A DNA stretch of 34,303 nucleotides from Ferruginibacter sp. GTDB lineage: Bacteria; Bacteroidota; Bacteroidia; Chitinophagales; Chitinophagaceae. Under the pieces are notes generated by a model. The model had not been told where the DNA came from. It saw only the letters and a program-made list of their open reading frames with translations, and did no database searches. The position numbers and the translations under genes were made by a program. The stretch's first letter is position 1. Each line of letters starts with the position of its first letter. The DNA is taken from contig JAURWD010000251.1 of the NCBI GenBank assembly GCA_030655145.1, forward strand, positions 1 through 34,303, in the 5' to 3' direction. Positions 24,186 to 33,335 of this stretch are shown here, piece after piece.

Positions 24186-26279
24186 ATATTAGCCAGTCCT
24201 ATTGAGTACCTCAAAGGTGTTGGACCTTTAAAAGCTGATTTACTCAAAAAAGAGCTCGGCATTTTCACCTTCAAAGATCTGCTTGAATTTTATCCCTTTC
24301 GACACATAGATAAAACTTCCATCGAGAAGATTGCGGCGATCAATCCTGCCACAGATTTTGCCCAGGTAGCCGGAAGATTAATTAGTCTAAACATCATTGG
24401 CGAGAAAAGTGCCCGCAGACTTGTGGCTCATTTACAAGATGATAGTGGAGAAATTGAATTAGCCTGGTTCCAGGGAATTTCCTGGGTGGAGAAAATGCTT
24501 GAGTCCGGCAAGCCATATCTTGTCTTCGGGAAAGCCAGTTTTTTTAATGGGAAGGTTCAAATGGTTCACCCGGAAATAGAACCCTACACCCCGGAAAAAA
24601 GGGGAGGAAAAAAATTCCTGGAGCCCATTTATTCTTCCACCGAAAAGTTGAAAGCCAGGGGCCTCAATGGGCGTGCCCTCGGCAAGCTAACTTTTTCTTT
24701 ACTTCAGCAATTATCCGCAAAGGATCTACCTGAAAATCTAACAGCGGCCATCTTAACAGAATACCGATTTGCACAGCGATGGGATGCATACTGCAATATT
24801 CATTTCCCAGCTTCAGAAACCCAGCATCTTCATGCAGTGAGACGGTTGAAATTTGAAGAGTTCTTTTTCGCCCAACTTCGTCTTGGTTTACTACGGAGTA
24901 CGCGGCATCGCTTTAGCAAAGGCTGGGTCTTCGATAAGGTTGGCGCTTTATTCAACAGCTTTTACTCCAGCTATTTGCCGTTCAGTCTTACCAATGCACA
25001 AAAACGGGTGTTAAAAGAAATTCGAAAGGATGCAGGTACTGGCAAACAGATGAACCGGCTTTTACAAGGAGATGTCGGTAGCGGTAAAACAATTGTGGCC
25101 TTGCTAAGCATGTTGATAGCGGCAGACAACGGCTTTCAAAGTGTGCTCATGGCACCTACGGAAATATTGGCGACCCAACACTATAACGGTATCGCTGAGT
25201 TGGTGAAAAACATGCCCGTGCAAGTTGCATTACTGACAGGCTCTTCGTCTGCAAAAAAAAGAAAAAAGATTCTTCATGATGCGGAATCAGGCATCCTGAC
25301 CATCTTGGTAGGTACACATGCTGTAATTGAGGACAAAGTCATTTTTAATAACCTGGGATTTGCAGTCATCGATGAACAACATAAGTTTGGCGTAGCCCAA
25401 CGAGCCAGGCTTTGGAATAAAAACACACTGCCCCCACACGTGCTCGTTATGACAGCGACTCCAATTCCGAGAACGCTTGCTTTAACAGCTTATGGCGACC
25501 TGGACTACAGCCTGATAGACGAACTTCCGCCTGGCAGGCAACCCATCACTACTGTGCATCGTTTTGAAAATAAGCGACCCCAGGTAATGGACTTTATAAA
25601 AGAGGAACTAGGCAAAGGGCGACAGGCATACGTCGTGTATCCGCTGATCGAGGAATCGTCAACACTCGATTATGAAAACCTCATGAAAGGTTTCGAAGAA
25701 GTAAAATCGTTTTTTCCTGAACCTAAATATTGGATCAGTATGGTGCATGGCCGCCAGAAGGCTGATCAGACACAAACTAATATGGATCGGTTTATCTCTG
25801 GCGATACACAGATCATGGTCAGCACGACTGTTATCGAAGTCGGGGTAAACGTGCCCAATGCCTCTGTAATGGTAATTGAAAGCGCGGAGAAGTTTGGGTT
25901 ATCACAACTGCACCAGCTCCGTGGGCGGGTTGGAAGAGGGAGTGAACAAAGCTTTTGCATATTATTAACAGGCAACAAAATATCAAGTGAAGGGCGGGAA
26001 CGTTTAAAGATCTTGTGTGAAACCAATGATGGTTTTCGCGTTGCTGAAAAGGATTTGGAAATTCGGGGGCCAGGTGACATCGAAGGCACAAAACAAAGTG
26101 GGGTCCTGAATTTCAAGCTGGCGAATATAGTCACGGATAGGGCTATGCTCGAAGTCTCCAAGGAGCTGGCAAGCCGGATTGTTGATCAGGATCCTGACCT
26201 TTTATTACCCGAAAATCTACCGCTTAAAAATTTCCTTCTATCCCAAAAAGGAAAAACGCCCTGGTCCAAAATCTCGTAG
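24186..26279 (+). CDS. recG: ATP-dependent DNA helicase RecG, non-standard start
   Basis: RecG (about 697 aa as drawn) remodels stalled replication forks and Holliday junctions. The N-terminal wedge/OB region begins SPIEYLKGVGPLKADLLKKE and includes VAHLQDDSGEIELAWFQG. The helicase part has Walker A GDVGSGKT (about 296-303), DEQHKFG (about 397) and QLRGRVGRG (about 577). The frame is open from 24162 (after TAG at 24159), but it has no ATG, GTG or TTG before GTG 24423. Starting there would remove about 80 conserved residues. I place the start at ATA 24186 (one base from ATG); ATT 24201 or an upstream codon is possible, as is a sequence error. Confidence 0.85.
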   Translation: MLASPIEYLKGVGPLKADLLKKELGIFTFKDLLEFYPFRHIDKTSIEKIAAINPATDFAQVAGRLISLNIIGEKSARRLVAHLQDDSGEIELAWFQGISWVEKMLESGKPYLVFGKASFFNGKVQMVHPEIEPYTPEKRGGKKFLEPIYSSTEKLKARGLNGRALGKLTFSLLQQLSAKDLPENLTAAILTEYRFAQRWDAYCNIHFPASETQHLHAVRRLKFEEFFFAQLRLGLLRSTRHRFSKGWVFDKVGALFNSFYSSYLPFSLTNAQKRVLKEIRKDAGTGKQMNRLLQGDVGSGKTIVALLSMLIAADNGFQSVLMAPTEILATQHYNGIAELVKNMPVQVALLTGSSSAKKRKKILHDAESGILTILVGTHAVIEDKVIFNNLGFAVIDEQHKFGVAQRARLWNKNTLPPHVLVMTATPIPRTLALTAYGDLDYSLIDELPPGRQPITTVHRFENKRPQVMDFIKEELGKGRQAYVVYPLIEESSTLDYENLMKGFEEVKSFFPEPKYWISMVHGRQKADQTQTNMDRFISGDTQIMVSTTVIEVGVNVPNASVMVIESAEKFGLSQLHQLRGRVGRGSEQSFCILLTGNKISSEGRERLKILCETNDGFRVAEKDLEIRGPGDIEGTKQSGVLNFKLANIVTDRAMLEVSKELASRIVDQDPDLLLPENLPLKNFLLSQKGKTPWSKIS

Positions 26280-26356
26280 CTTATTTTAACTGTTTTATGA
26301 GGAACAATAGCATTGTTATGATGGTTATGTTTTGTAAATTGTAAAAAATCTTCTTC

Positions 26357-29300
26357 TTGAAACTCTGCAAATCGATCTCTTCTTTCCTGGTAAGTCTGGT
26401 GTTAGTTCTTAGCGTGTTGCCCACCTTCGCTCAGCTTCAATTTATAGAAAATAAAGGCCAATGGGATTCAAGAGTTAACTATAAAGCTGAAATGCCAAAT
26501 GGTGCTTTCTTCATAGAAAGAAACGGATTCACGGTGGTACAACATAATGCTGCAGACCTTGAAGAGTTGACTGCCCGCACTCACGGACATGGTCATGCGG
26601 AAACCAGTAAAAATAATGCAGCTGCAAAGGCAACGCCAGGTAACAAAGATTTTACGCTTCGCTCGCATGCATACAAAGTGAATTTTATAAATGCCAATCC
26701 AAAATCGCTATCTATCCTTCCCGACAAAGCGCTGGCGACATACAATAATTATTTCATTGGAAATGACAAAACCAAATGGCAGGGTGGTTGTAAGATCTTC
26801 CAGGCAGTAACGTACCAAAATATCTATCCCAATATCGATGTTCGCTATTACACGGATGCCGGAACATTAAAATACGATATCATCGTGCGCCCAGGTGGAA
26901 ATGTCAATGATATTGCATTGCAATATGACGGGGTAGACCAGCTAAATATCAGCAACAAAGAATTGATCATTTCTACTTCTGTTGGAAAAGTAAAAGAGCT
27001 TTCGCCTTATACTTACCAGGTGCAGCAAGGGTTACGGAAAACACTTGATTGTAAATATGTCCTGAGTGGAAATTCTGTCCGGTTCAAGTTGGGAGATTAT
27101 CTACCTAACGAAACCATCGTCATCGACCCAACTTTAATTTTTGCCTCTTTTACCGGTAGTTCTACCGATAACTGGGGATACACAGCTACACCAGGAAGAG
27201 ACGGAAGTTTTTTCGCAGGTGGTATCTCTTTCGGCAGCGGTTACCCGGTAACTATAGGAGCTTATGATCAAATATTTAATGGAGGTGTAGACGAAGATTC
27301 AAATGGTCCGTACGATATTGCCATCATCAAATTATCATCGGATGGGGTTAACCGTGTTTACGCTACTTATATTGGAGGAAGCGGTAATGAACAACCGCAC
27401 AGTATGATCTGCGATGTTGCCGGTAACCTCGTCATTGCCGGACGTTCCAATAGCGTCAACTATCCTAAACTTGTACCCGAGATAGGTTCGGGCGGTGGAT
27501 ACGATATCATTGTCAGTAAATTCAATGCTGCGGGGACCGCCTTGCTTGGTTCTATCGAAATTGGCGGTGACAAAGATGATGGTGTAAACATCCGTAAGAA
27601 ATTTGATACACCAGATGGAGCTGAAACAACAAGAAGAAACTATGGCGATGATGCCAGGAGTGAAGTGATCCTTGATGGCGGCGGAAACATTATGGTGGCG
27701 TCTTGCACCCAGTCTACTAACTTCCCGGTTTCCGGCAGTGGAATACAGGGAGGGTTTGGTGGTGGAAAACAAGATGGTGTCATTTTGAAATTCAACCCAA
27801 CGTTATCTGCTGTTGCATTTGCCAGTTATTTCGGTGGCTCAGGAACGGATGCCTGTTTTGTGCTTTCCATAAATCCCCTGACCAGTAATGTTTACGTTGC
27901 CGGCGGCACCAGCAGTGCAGATTTGCCGGGAAACAAAGCCGGTGTAATTTATCCAGCCTATCAGCAAGGTGAAGTTGATGGATTCGTCACACAGATTGAT
28001 CCGGCAGGCGCTGGGATTATACGCACTACCTACATGGGTACTGCAGGTAACGACCTTGTTTACGGAATCCAGTTTGACAAATTCGGTTTCCCGTATGTTA
28101 CCGGCACAACCTCGGGTGCCTGGCCCGTTCTGAACGCTACTTTTAGCAATCCTAATAGCAAACAGTACATTAGTAAACTACAGCCCGATCTTTCCGCTTT
28201 TGTATATTCAACAGTTTTTGGTACCGGTTCGGCCGTGCCCAATATTTCCATTACAGCCTTCCTGGTAGATCGTTGTCAGAATGTGTATGTTTCAGGTTGG
28301 GGAGGAAAATTCAATAACGATCGCGGCTATCCGAATGCCGGTACAAATGGGTTACCGGTTACTGGTGACGCCATTCAGTCTACAACTGATGGTAATGACT
28401 TTTACTTCTTTGTGCTGGAAAAAAATGCAGTGAGTCAATTATTTGGAAGCTTCTACGGCCAGCGCGGCGGGTTTGATGATCACGTGGATGGTGGAACAAG
28501 TAGGTTTGATGCCAACGGTATTATCTACGAAGCTATCTGTGCGAATTGTGGCGGAAGGAGCACGCCATCCGTTGTGTTCCCAACCACACCGGGCGTTTGG
28601 GCACCACGGAATGGCTCCAACAACTGTAACGAGGCAGCCGTAAAAATTGAAATGAATTTCGGAGGGGTGGGCGCAAGTATCAAGACTACCATCAATGGTA
28701 CAGTTGATACCATCGGATGTGTGCCACTTACGGTGACTTTTACTGATACGCTTGCAAAGGGAAAAAGATACATCTGGAATTTTGGCGACAACACCCCAGA
28801 TGTTGACCAGACCTCTAACACCGTAAATCATACCTATACCTCTGTTGGTATTTTCAGGGTGAGATTGGTTGCAATCGATTCAGCAACCTGTAACATTTCT
28901 GATACGGCTTACGCAAGTGTGCGGGTGGGCAATAACATCATTACACCTGACTTTATCCCAACAAAAATCGGGGGATGTCAGAGTCTTACTTTCCAGTTTC
29001 AAAATACCACGACCGCAGTTTTACCAACCTATACACCTACCACCTTCCTTTGGGACTTTGGTGACAATACAACTCCACAACGCGCCGGTTTTGGTCCGCT
29101 CACACATACTTATGCAGCCGTTGGCACTTACATTGTGAGATTGATCGTTGACGATTCTACATTTTGTAATGCGCCGGATAGTGTGGTCAAAACAGTTCGT
29201 TTAGCCGTAAACGTTCAGGCTGCTTTTACAACGCCGCCGAATGGCTGTGTTCCGTATCTCGCGGAATTCACGAACACCTCTCTCGGAGGCCTGTCTTTTC

Positions 29301-29968
29301 AATGGGATTTTGGTGATGGCGGAACTTCAACAGACGTAAACCCAACTCATTTATACAGCAGCACCGGCACATTCCTGGTAAGACTAACGGCCATTGATAC
29401 CACAACCTGTAACCGACAGGATGTATTTTCATCTTCCATAACTGTGCTTCCATTGCCGCAGGCGGGATTTAGTTTTTCTCCTGTTCCTGCAGAAGAGAAC
29501 AAACCCGCTAATTTCAACAATTTCTCCTCCGGAGCTGTTAGCTATGTATGGGATTTTGGGGACGGTAGCACCTCGACATTGGTGAATCCAAGTCACCAGT
29601 TTGGAGCAACGGGGGTTTACAATGTTTGCTTATTGGCGACAAATATTGCAGGGTGTACGGACACTTTTTGTTTAGATGTTCCGGCGCTTGTGCTCCCAGG
29701 ACTTGATGTGCCCTCAGCCTTTACGCCCGGCAGGTTTGGAGTTAATGGCGTTATCAAGGTCCTTGGTTTTGGTATTGGAAAGATGGATTGGAGAATTTAT
29801 AACCGATGGGGCCAGCGGATATTCATGTCAACCAACCAGGCAGACGGTTGGGACGGCACTTTCAAAGGTGCGCTTCAACCAATGGATGTTTACACCTATA
29901 CGCTTGACGTTGAATTCACTGATGGTAAGAAATTTAAAAAGACCGGTGATATCAGTTTGTTGCGGTAG
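26357..29968 (+). CDS. Secreted PKD-repeat protein with T9SS type B sorting domain
   Basis: A 1203-aa secreted protein. Signal peptide about 1-25 (SLVLVLSVLPTFAQ). Residues about 27-260 match the N-terminal module found before SBBP repeats (FIENKGQWDSRVNYKAEMPN). About 260-770 hold repeated propeller-like units (ATYIGGSGNEQ, ASYFGGSGTDA, TTYMGTAGNDL). Four PKD domains follow at about 785-865, 873-955, 962-1040 and 1048-1115, each with WxFGD. The C-terminus (about 1118-1203) is the gliding-type sorting domain (WRIYNRWGQRIF, WDGTFKG). It is likely exported by the type IX system to the cell surface. The start is TTG 26357; TAA at 26342 excludes anything further upstream. Confidence 0.93.
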   Translation: MKLCKSISSFLVSLVLVLSVLPTFAQLQFIENKGQWDSRVNYKAEMPNGAFFIERNGFTVVQHNAADLEELTARTHGHGHAETSKNNAAAKATPGNKDFTLRSHAYKVNFINANPKSLSILPDKALATYNNYFIGNDKTKWQGGCKIFQAVTYQNIYPNIDVRYYTDAGTLKYDIIVRPGGNVNDIALQYDGVDQLNISNKELIISTSVGKVKELSPYTYQVQQGLRKTLDCKYVLSGNSVRFKLGDYLPNETIVIDPTLIFASFTGSSTDNWGYTATPGRDGSFFAGGISFGSGYPVTIGAYDQIFNGGVDEDSNGPYDIAIIKLSSDGVNRVYATYIGGSGNEQPHSMICDVAGNLVIAGRSNSVNYPKLVPEIGSGGGYDIIVSKFNAAGTALLGSIEIGGDKDDGVNIRKKFDTPDGAETTRRNYGDDARSEVILDGGGNIMVASCTQSTNFPVSGSGIQGGFGGGKQDGVILKFNPTLSAVAFASYFGGSGTDACFVLSINPLTSNVYVAGGTSSADLPGNKAGVIYPAYQQGEVDGFVTQIDPAGAGIIRTTYMGTAGNDLVYGIQFDKFGFPYVTGTTSGAWPVLNATFSNPNSKQYISKLQPDLSAFVYSTVFGTGSAVPNISITAFLVDRCQNVYVSGWGGKFNNDRGYPNAGTNGLPVTGDAIQSTTDGNDFYFFVLEKNAVSQLFGSFYGQRGGFDDHVDGGTSRFDANGIIYEAICANCGGRSTPSVVFPTTPGVWAPRNGSNNCNEAAVKIEMNFGGVGASIKTTINGTVDTIGCVPLTVTFTDTLAKGKRYIWNFGDNTPDVDQTSNTVNHTYTSVGIFRVRLVAIDSATCNISDTAYASVRVGNNIITPDFIPTKIGGCQSLTFQFQNTTTAVLPTYTPTTFLWDFGDNTTPQRAGFGPLTHTYAAVGTYIVRLIVDDSTFCNAPDSVVKTVRLAVNVQAAFTTPPNGCVPYLAEFTNTSLGGLSFQWDFGDGGTSTDVNPTHLYSSTGTFLVRLTAIDTTTCNRQDVFSSSITVLPLPQAGFSFSPVPAEENKPANFNNFSSGAVSYVWDFGDGSTSTLVNPSHQFGATGVYNVCLLATNIAGCTDTFCLDVPALVLPGLDVPSAFTPGRFGVNGVIKVLGFGIGKMDWRIYNRWGQRIFMSTNQADGWDGTFKGALQPMDVYTYTLDVEFTDGKKFKKTGDISLLR

Positions 29969-30008
29969 ATATTGGAATAGTATTCAGTTGATTTATTGTT
30001 TTTTGAAA

Positions 30009-31040
30009 ATGAAAAATATAGTCAAAACACTAATTATCGGTTTAGCCTGCATGCAGGTTCAACTCCTGGTGCAAGCCCAGGATCTGCATTTTTCGCAATT
30101 TTTTAATTCGCCCCTTACAACCAATCCAGCAAACACAGGGTTTATCCCTGATGCCGATTACCGGATCGGTGCTCATTACCGCAACCAGTATTCAAACATT
30201 CTGGCGTCGCCTTATAAGACCATCAGTGTATTTGGCGATGCGCAATTGCTGCGTAATCAAATCGATAATGGGTGGTTAGGTTTGGGAGGTTTGATATTAA
30301 GTGATGTTGCAGGCAGTGGCGGTTTGCGCTCTACTAAAATTTATGGTTCCCTCGCTTATCACCAACAGCTAGGTAACAGTAGCTTGTTAACTGCAGGCTT
30401 CAACGTAGGTTGGGCTAATAAAAGAATTGATCAAAGTAAGCTCAGTTTTCCAGACCAGTTTGACGGTAAATTCTTTGATAACACCCTTCCTTCGTCTGTA
30501 GTGCTTACCAACAATAATGTCAGCTATTTGGATGTGCAGGTAGGCCTGAATTATGCATATTTCCCAACTGAAGATATTTATGTAAACGGTGGATATTCAA
30601 TTCACCACGTTAACCGTCCGCAGGAAACTTTTTTCACTGGTTCCCCCGACAGCAGTCGTATACCGATGCGCCATATTGGGTTCATCAACGCGCTATTGAA
30701 AATTAACGACAGGGTAATCATTAATCCAAACATATATTATACAACCCAGGCTAAATCTGCTGAGTTTGTTCTCGGACTTAATGCCAATTATAATTTATCA
30801 GGAGAAGGAGGAGAGAAGCAATTGTTGGCCGGTTTGTATTATCGTGCAGGCGATGCCGTTATACCAATGGTGGGATTTGAGATCAAAAACATTCGTTTCA
30901 CTTTTAGTTACGATGTCACCACTTCGGGATTAAGGACCTTTAATAATTTCCAGGGTGCGAATGAGTTTAATTTAATTAAGAAAGGGTTCTACAGCGAAAA
31001 TACCGGCGATGTACGCCAGGTTTTCTGTCCTCAATTTTAA
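30009..31040 (+). CDS. Type IX secretion membrane protein, PorP/SprF family
   Basis: A 343-aa outer-membrane protein. Signal peptide about 1-23 (IIGLACMQVQLLVQAQ), then the family's hallmark opening DLHFSQFFNSPLTTNPANTG, followed by amphipathic strands of a beta barrel (for example LLAGLYYRAGDAVIPMVGFE). PorP/SprF proteins help secrete or attach type B-sorted T9SS substrates and are often encoded just after them, as here (40 bp after the PKD protein). I chose ATG 30009. The frame stays open upstream to 29676, but only as an out-of-frame shadow of the previous gene, without a signal peptide. Confidence 0.95.
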   Translation: MKNIVKTLIIGLACMQVQLLVQAQDLHFSQFFNSPLTTNPANTGFIPDADYRIGAHYRNQYSNILASPYKTISVFGDAQLLRNQIDNGWLGLGGLILSDVAGSGGLRSTKIYGSLAYHQQLGNSSLLTAGFNVGWANKRIDQSKLSFPDQFDGKFFDNTLPSSVVLTNNNVSYLDVQVGLNYAYFPTEDIYVNGGYSIHHVNRPQETFFTGSPDSSRIPMRHIGFINALLKINDRVIINPNIYYTTQAKSAEFVLGLNANYNLSGEGGEKQLLAGLYYRAGDAVIPMVGFEIKNIRFTFSYDVTTSGLRTFNNFQGANEFNLIKKGFYSENTGDVRQVFCPQF

Positions 31041-31061
31041 TCTCTTATTTGTTTGATTAAT

Positions 31062-31094
31062 AAAAAAAACCTGCTTTATTGCAGGTTTTTTTTT
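31062..31094. terminator. Bidirectional terminator between convergent genes
   Basis: Eight A plus CCTGC (31062-31074), a 6-nt loop, then GCAGG plus nine T (31081-31094) form a 13-bp stem with an A tract on one side and a T tract on the other. It can end both the PorP/SprF transcript (plus) and the 31111-31911 gene (minus). Confidence 0.93.
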
Positions 31095-31110
31095 AAACCT
31101 TCCGATATTC

Positions 31111-31911
31111 TTATTTATTATCCTCACTGATTGCGATTTTGAAAGAATCACCTTTTACATACTTCTTGTATTTTTCAAAAGTCGCGTCAGGTTGTTTCTT
31201 CCCGTTGATGATGAGCGCCTTGTTTTTAAACTCGATAGAGAAGCCGTCTTTACGGCTAATCAATCCCTCCTTTTCCATTTCCGTAAACATGACCCTGGTT
31301 GACTTGAGTTCTTCTTTGGCTTTCAAAATACCCTCATTCGCCTCTTTTAAAACCTGGTCGAAATTTATTTTCTGAATTTCTTTTTTACTTTTTTCTATCT
31401 CACGTTTTGCCCGGTTAAGTTCTTTTTTCAATTCCTGCATATCGACCTTGTCTATTTCTTTCTTCGCATCCTGCAAAGATCTTTTTACTTCTGCATTTAT
31501 ATTGTTCCATTCAATTTGACTTAAAGCAGATTTCACCCCCTTCTCAATTTTATCAAAATCTACATCTTTCATGGACTTGTCTATATCTCTTTTTATTTTA
31601 TCGAAGTCAACTTTGTCCAGGGAAGTTGCTAGGTCCTGGTGCATTTTTGAAAGGTCCATCTTTCCAAATTGTTGCTGAATTTTTAAGATCTCCTGGTCCA
31701 TTTTTGATATCAGCTCATCATACTCTTTGATGCTCATCCGGTCCTCGTCATGCTTCTTCACCTCCGGCACGGTATCCTGGAGTTCAGTTAAAGTATCAAC
31801 TTTATCGAGCGGACCAAATGGAGTTTGGAAAGACATTGTCACTCCAGCCAAAACGACGCAGAACCCCATCGCTATCATGGCTTTTTTGTGTGTAAAAATG
31901 AATTGTTTCAT
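31111..31911 (-). CDS. Membrane-anchored helical-repeat protein
   Basis: A 266-aa protein with an N-terminal membrane helix or signal anchor (about 11-29, AMIAMGFCVVLAGVTMSF). A long charged coiled coil follows at about 60-205, built from repeats: 16-residue units such as VDFDKIKRDIDKSMKD and VDFDKIEKGVKSALSQ, then longer units beginning IEWNN, VDMQEL and INFDQV. The C-terminal part (about 220-266, IEFKNKALIINGKKQPDATF) resembles the tail found after M56/BlaR1-type metallopeptidase proteins in Bacteroidota, but no peptidase domain is present. Function unknown. ATG at 31911, about 38 nt after a predicted start from its own -7 box. Confidence 0.85.
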   Translation of the reverse strand: MKQFIFTHKKAMIAMGFCVVLAGVTMSFQTPFGPLDKVDTLTELQDTVPEVKKHDEDRMSIKEYDELISKMDQEILKIQQQFGKMDLSKMHQDLATSLDKVDFDKIKRDIDKSMKDVDFDKIEKGVKSALSQIEWNNINAEVKRSLQDAKKEIDKVDMQELKKELNRAKREIEKSKKEIQKINFDQVLKEANEGILKAKEELKSTRVMFTEMEKEGLISRKDGFSIEFKNKALIINGKKQPDATFEKYKKYVKGDSFKIAISEDNK

Positions 31912-31953
31912 GGCTAACTAGTTTTGAGGAGACGTTTACGAAGTATTTCGTAT

Positions 31954-31961
31954 CAAATATA
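31954..31961 (-). promoter_or_regulatory. -7 promoter box of the 31111-31911 gene
   Basis: Read on the minus strand this is TATATTTG, a perfect TAnnTTTG match, 42 bp upstream of the ATG at 31911. No -33 TTG with standard spacing is seen. Confidence 0.5.
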
Positions 31962-32116
31962 GAAAGCTGTTTTAACAATCCTTAACTAAGGGAGAATTTT
32001 AACATTTTATACTAAACCTAATTTAAATTGAGCTTTAGTATCATAGCTGATTTATGCGAATTTTACAGCAACAAATTGAAAATCAATACAAACCTCACCA
32101 GTTTAATTTCAGCATT

Positions 32117-32725
32117 ATGAAAAAAGCTACACTGTTTTTTCCCTTCCTATTAATGTCCTTCGTGATATTCGCCCAAGATCCCGAAGAGGACGAAACCATT
32201 AACCGCGGATTTAAGAAGGAGAATCTTTTTACAGGGGGAAATGTGATAGCCTCTTTTTATTCCGGGGGTACGACACTTGGGGTTAGCCCGCACTTTGGTT
32301 ATAGTGTGACAAACTGGTTAGATGTTGCTGCAAGTTTGAATTTTATCTATACCGGGCAGCGCGACGAGTTCGAGACGAAATATCGCCAGACCAACATTGG
32401 CCCGGGTGCGTTTATTCGCGTATTTCCCCTGCCATTTTTATTTGTGCAGGGTCAGTACGAACGCAATTTTCAAACCCTCAAGGTGATCCCATTCAATGGC
32501 ACTCAATACAAAATAAAAGAGAATGTCAATAGCGTTTTAGTGGGAGCTGGCTTTGCAAGCGGAAGGGAGAAAGGCAACAATACCTATTATTATTTTGCGG
32601 TAATGCTCGATGTTTTGAAAAAACCTAACTCGCCATATGTGGATTCACGTGGTCAGATTATTCCTGTTATTCGCGCCGGTTTCAATATTGCTTTATTTCA
32701 GAGTAACCGGAATCGTTCTTTCTAG
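32117..32725 (+). CDS. Secreted outer-membrane beta-barrel-like protein
   Basis: A 202-aa protein with a signal peptide (about 1-20, KKATLFFPFLLMSFVIFAQ), an acidic mature N-terminus (DPEEDETINRGFKKENLF) and alternating amphipathic strands (GGNVIASFYSGGTTLGVSPH, LFVQGQYERNF, YYYFAVMLDVL) ending in a basic tail. It looks like the small porin-like or outer-membrane beta-barrel proteins common in Bacteroidota; transport role unknown. I chose ATG 32117. An in-frame ATG at 32054 would put 21 polar residues before the signal peptide. Its stop is shared with the opposite gene through a CTAG (32722-32725). Confidence 0.85.
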   Translation: MKKATLFFPFLLMSFVIFAQDPEEDETINRGFKKENLFTGGNVIASFYSGGTTLGVSPHFGYSVTNWLDVAASLNFIYTGQRDEFETKYRQTNIGPGAFIRVFPLPFLFVQGQYERNFQTLKVIPFNGTQYKIKENVNSVLVGAGFASGREKGNNTYYYFAVMLDVLKKPNSPYVDSRGQIIPVIRAGFNIALFQSNRNRSF

Positions 32726-33258
32726 TTTGCTGAAAAAATTTCTTTGGGATCATTTACAACAGTGAAGGACTCTTCGAGCGAATTGTACAGAAAATCTTCT
32801 GCGATCATTTTTTGCATATGCTCTAATAATAGGTCATAGTACCCACCACTATTTAAGATGTAGATAGGTTTGTCATGGATGCTTAGTTGGTTCCAGGTAA
32901 GCAATTCAAACAATTCATCGAGGGTTCCAAATCCGCCAGGTAGGATGATGGCGGAATTGCATTTTTCGTACATCATTCGTTTACGTGTATGCATATTTTC
33001 AACCACAATTAATTCAGATACGCCTTCATGCTGTTGTTCCCAACCCAATAGCACTTCCGGAATGATTCCTATTACTTGGCCATGATTTTCTAATACAGCA
33101 TTCGCGACGGCGCCCATTATTCCTTTGTTACCTCCGCCATAGATCAACAACAGGTTTTGTTTTGCAATAAGTGCACCCAAGATGGAGGCGTGCGCTGCGT
33201 ATAGTGGATTGTTTCCTGTTTTGCTGCCGCAGAAAACAGCCACAGATTTTGAATGCAT
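32722..33258 (-). CDS. LOG-family phosphoribohydrolase (TIGR00730-type)
   Basis: A 178-aa cytoplasmic Rossmann-like protein of the lysine-decarboxylase-like/LOG family. The binding loop GGGNKGIMG is at 41-49, RKR at 92-94 and the catalytic PGGFGTLDE at 107-115. LOG proteins cleave N6-modified AMP or AMP to ribose-5-phosphate and base; the physiological substrate in bacteria is often unclear. Length is normal. Its stop (TAG on minus) overlaps the stop of the plus-strand beta-barrel gene within one CTAG. The divergent symporter gene begins 78 bp away, with no clear -7 box for either gene in between. Confidence 0.95.
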   Translation of the reverse strand: MHSKSVAVFCGSKTGNNPLYAAHASILGALIAKQNLLLIYGGGNKGIMGAVANAVLENHGQVIGIIPEVLLGWEQQHEGVSELIVVENMHTRKRMMYEKCNSAIILPGGFGTLDELFELLTWNQLSIHDKPIYILNSGGYYDLLLEHMQKMIAEDFLYNSLEESFTVVNDPKEIFSAN

Positions 33259-33335
33259 ACTTTTATTGTTTATTTATAACAAAGACACAAAGATTTTCGA
33301 TACTTTCAAGCTTATTTTTTACCTAATGTCTTAGT

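Noticed and set aside
25766..26161. 131-codon minus-strand frame opposite recG
   Set aside because: Shadow of the conserved helicase motifs on the other strand; no independent evidence.
24423..26279. RecG starting at GTG 24423
   Set aside because: This removes about 80 conserved N-terminal residues, including the SPIEYLKGVGP segment that reads clearly upstream in the same frame.
26326..26334. -7 box for the PKD-protein gene (TATGTTTTG)
   Set aside because: It has one base too many between TA and TTTG and no -33 partner at a standard distance.
29676..30008. 111-codon upstream extension of the PorP/SprF frame
   Set aside because: It overlaps the C-terminal coding region of the PKD protein in another frame, has low-complexity basic content and lacks a signal peptide; ATG 30009 starts with a clear signal peptide.
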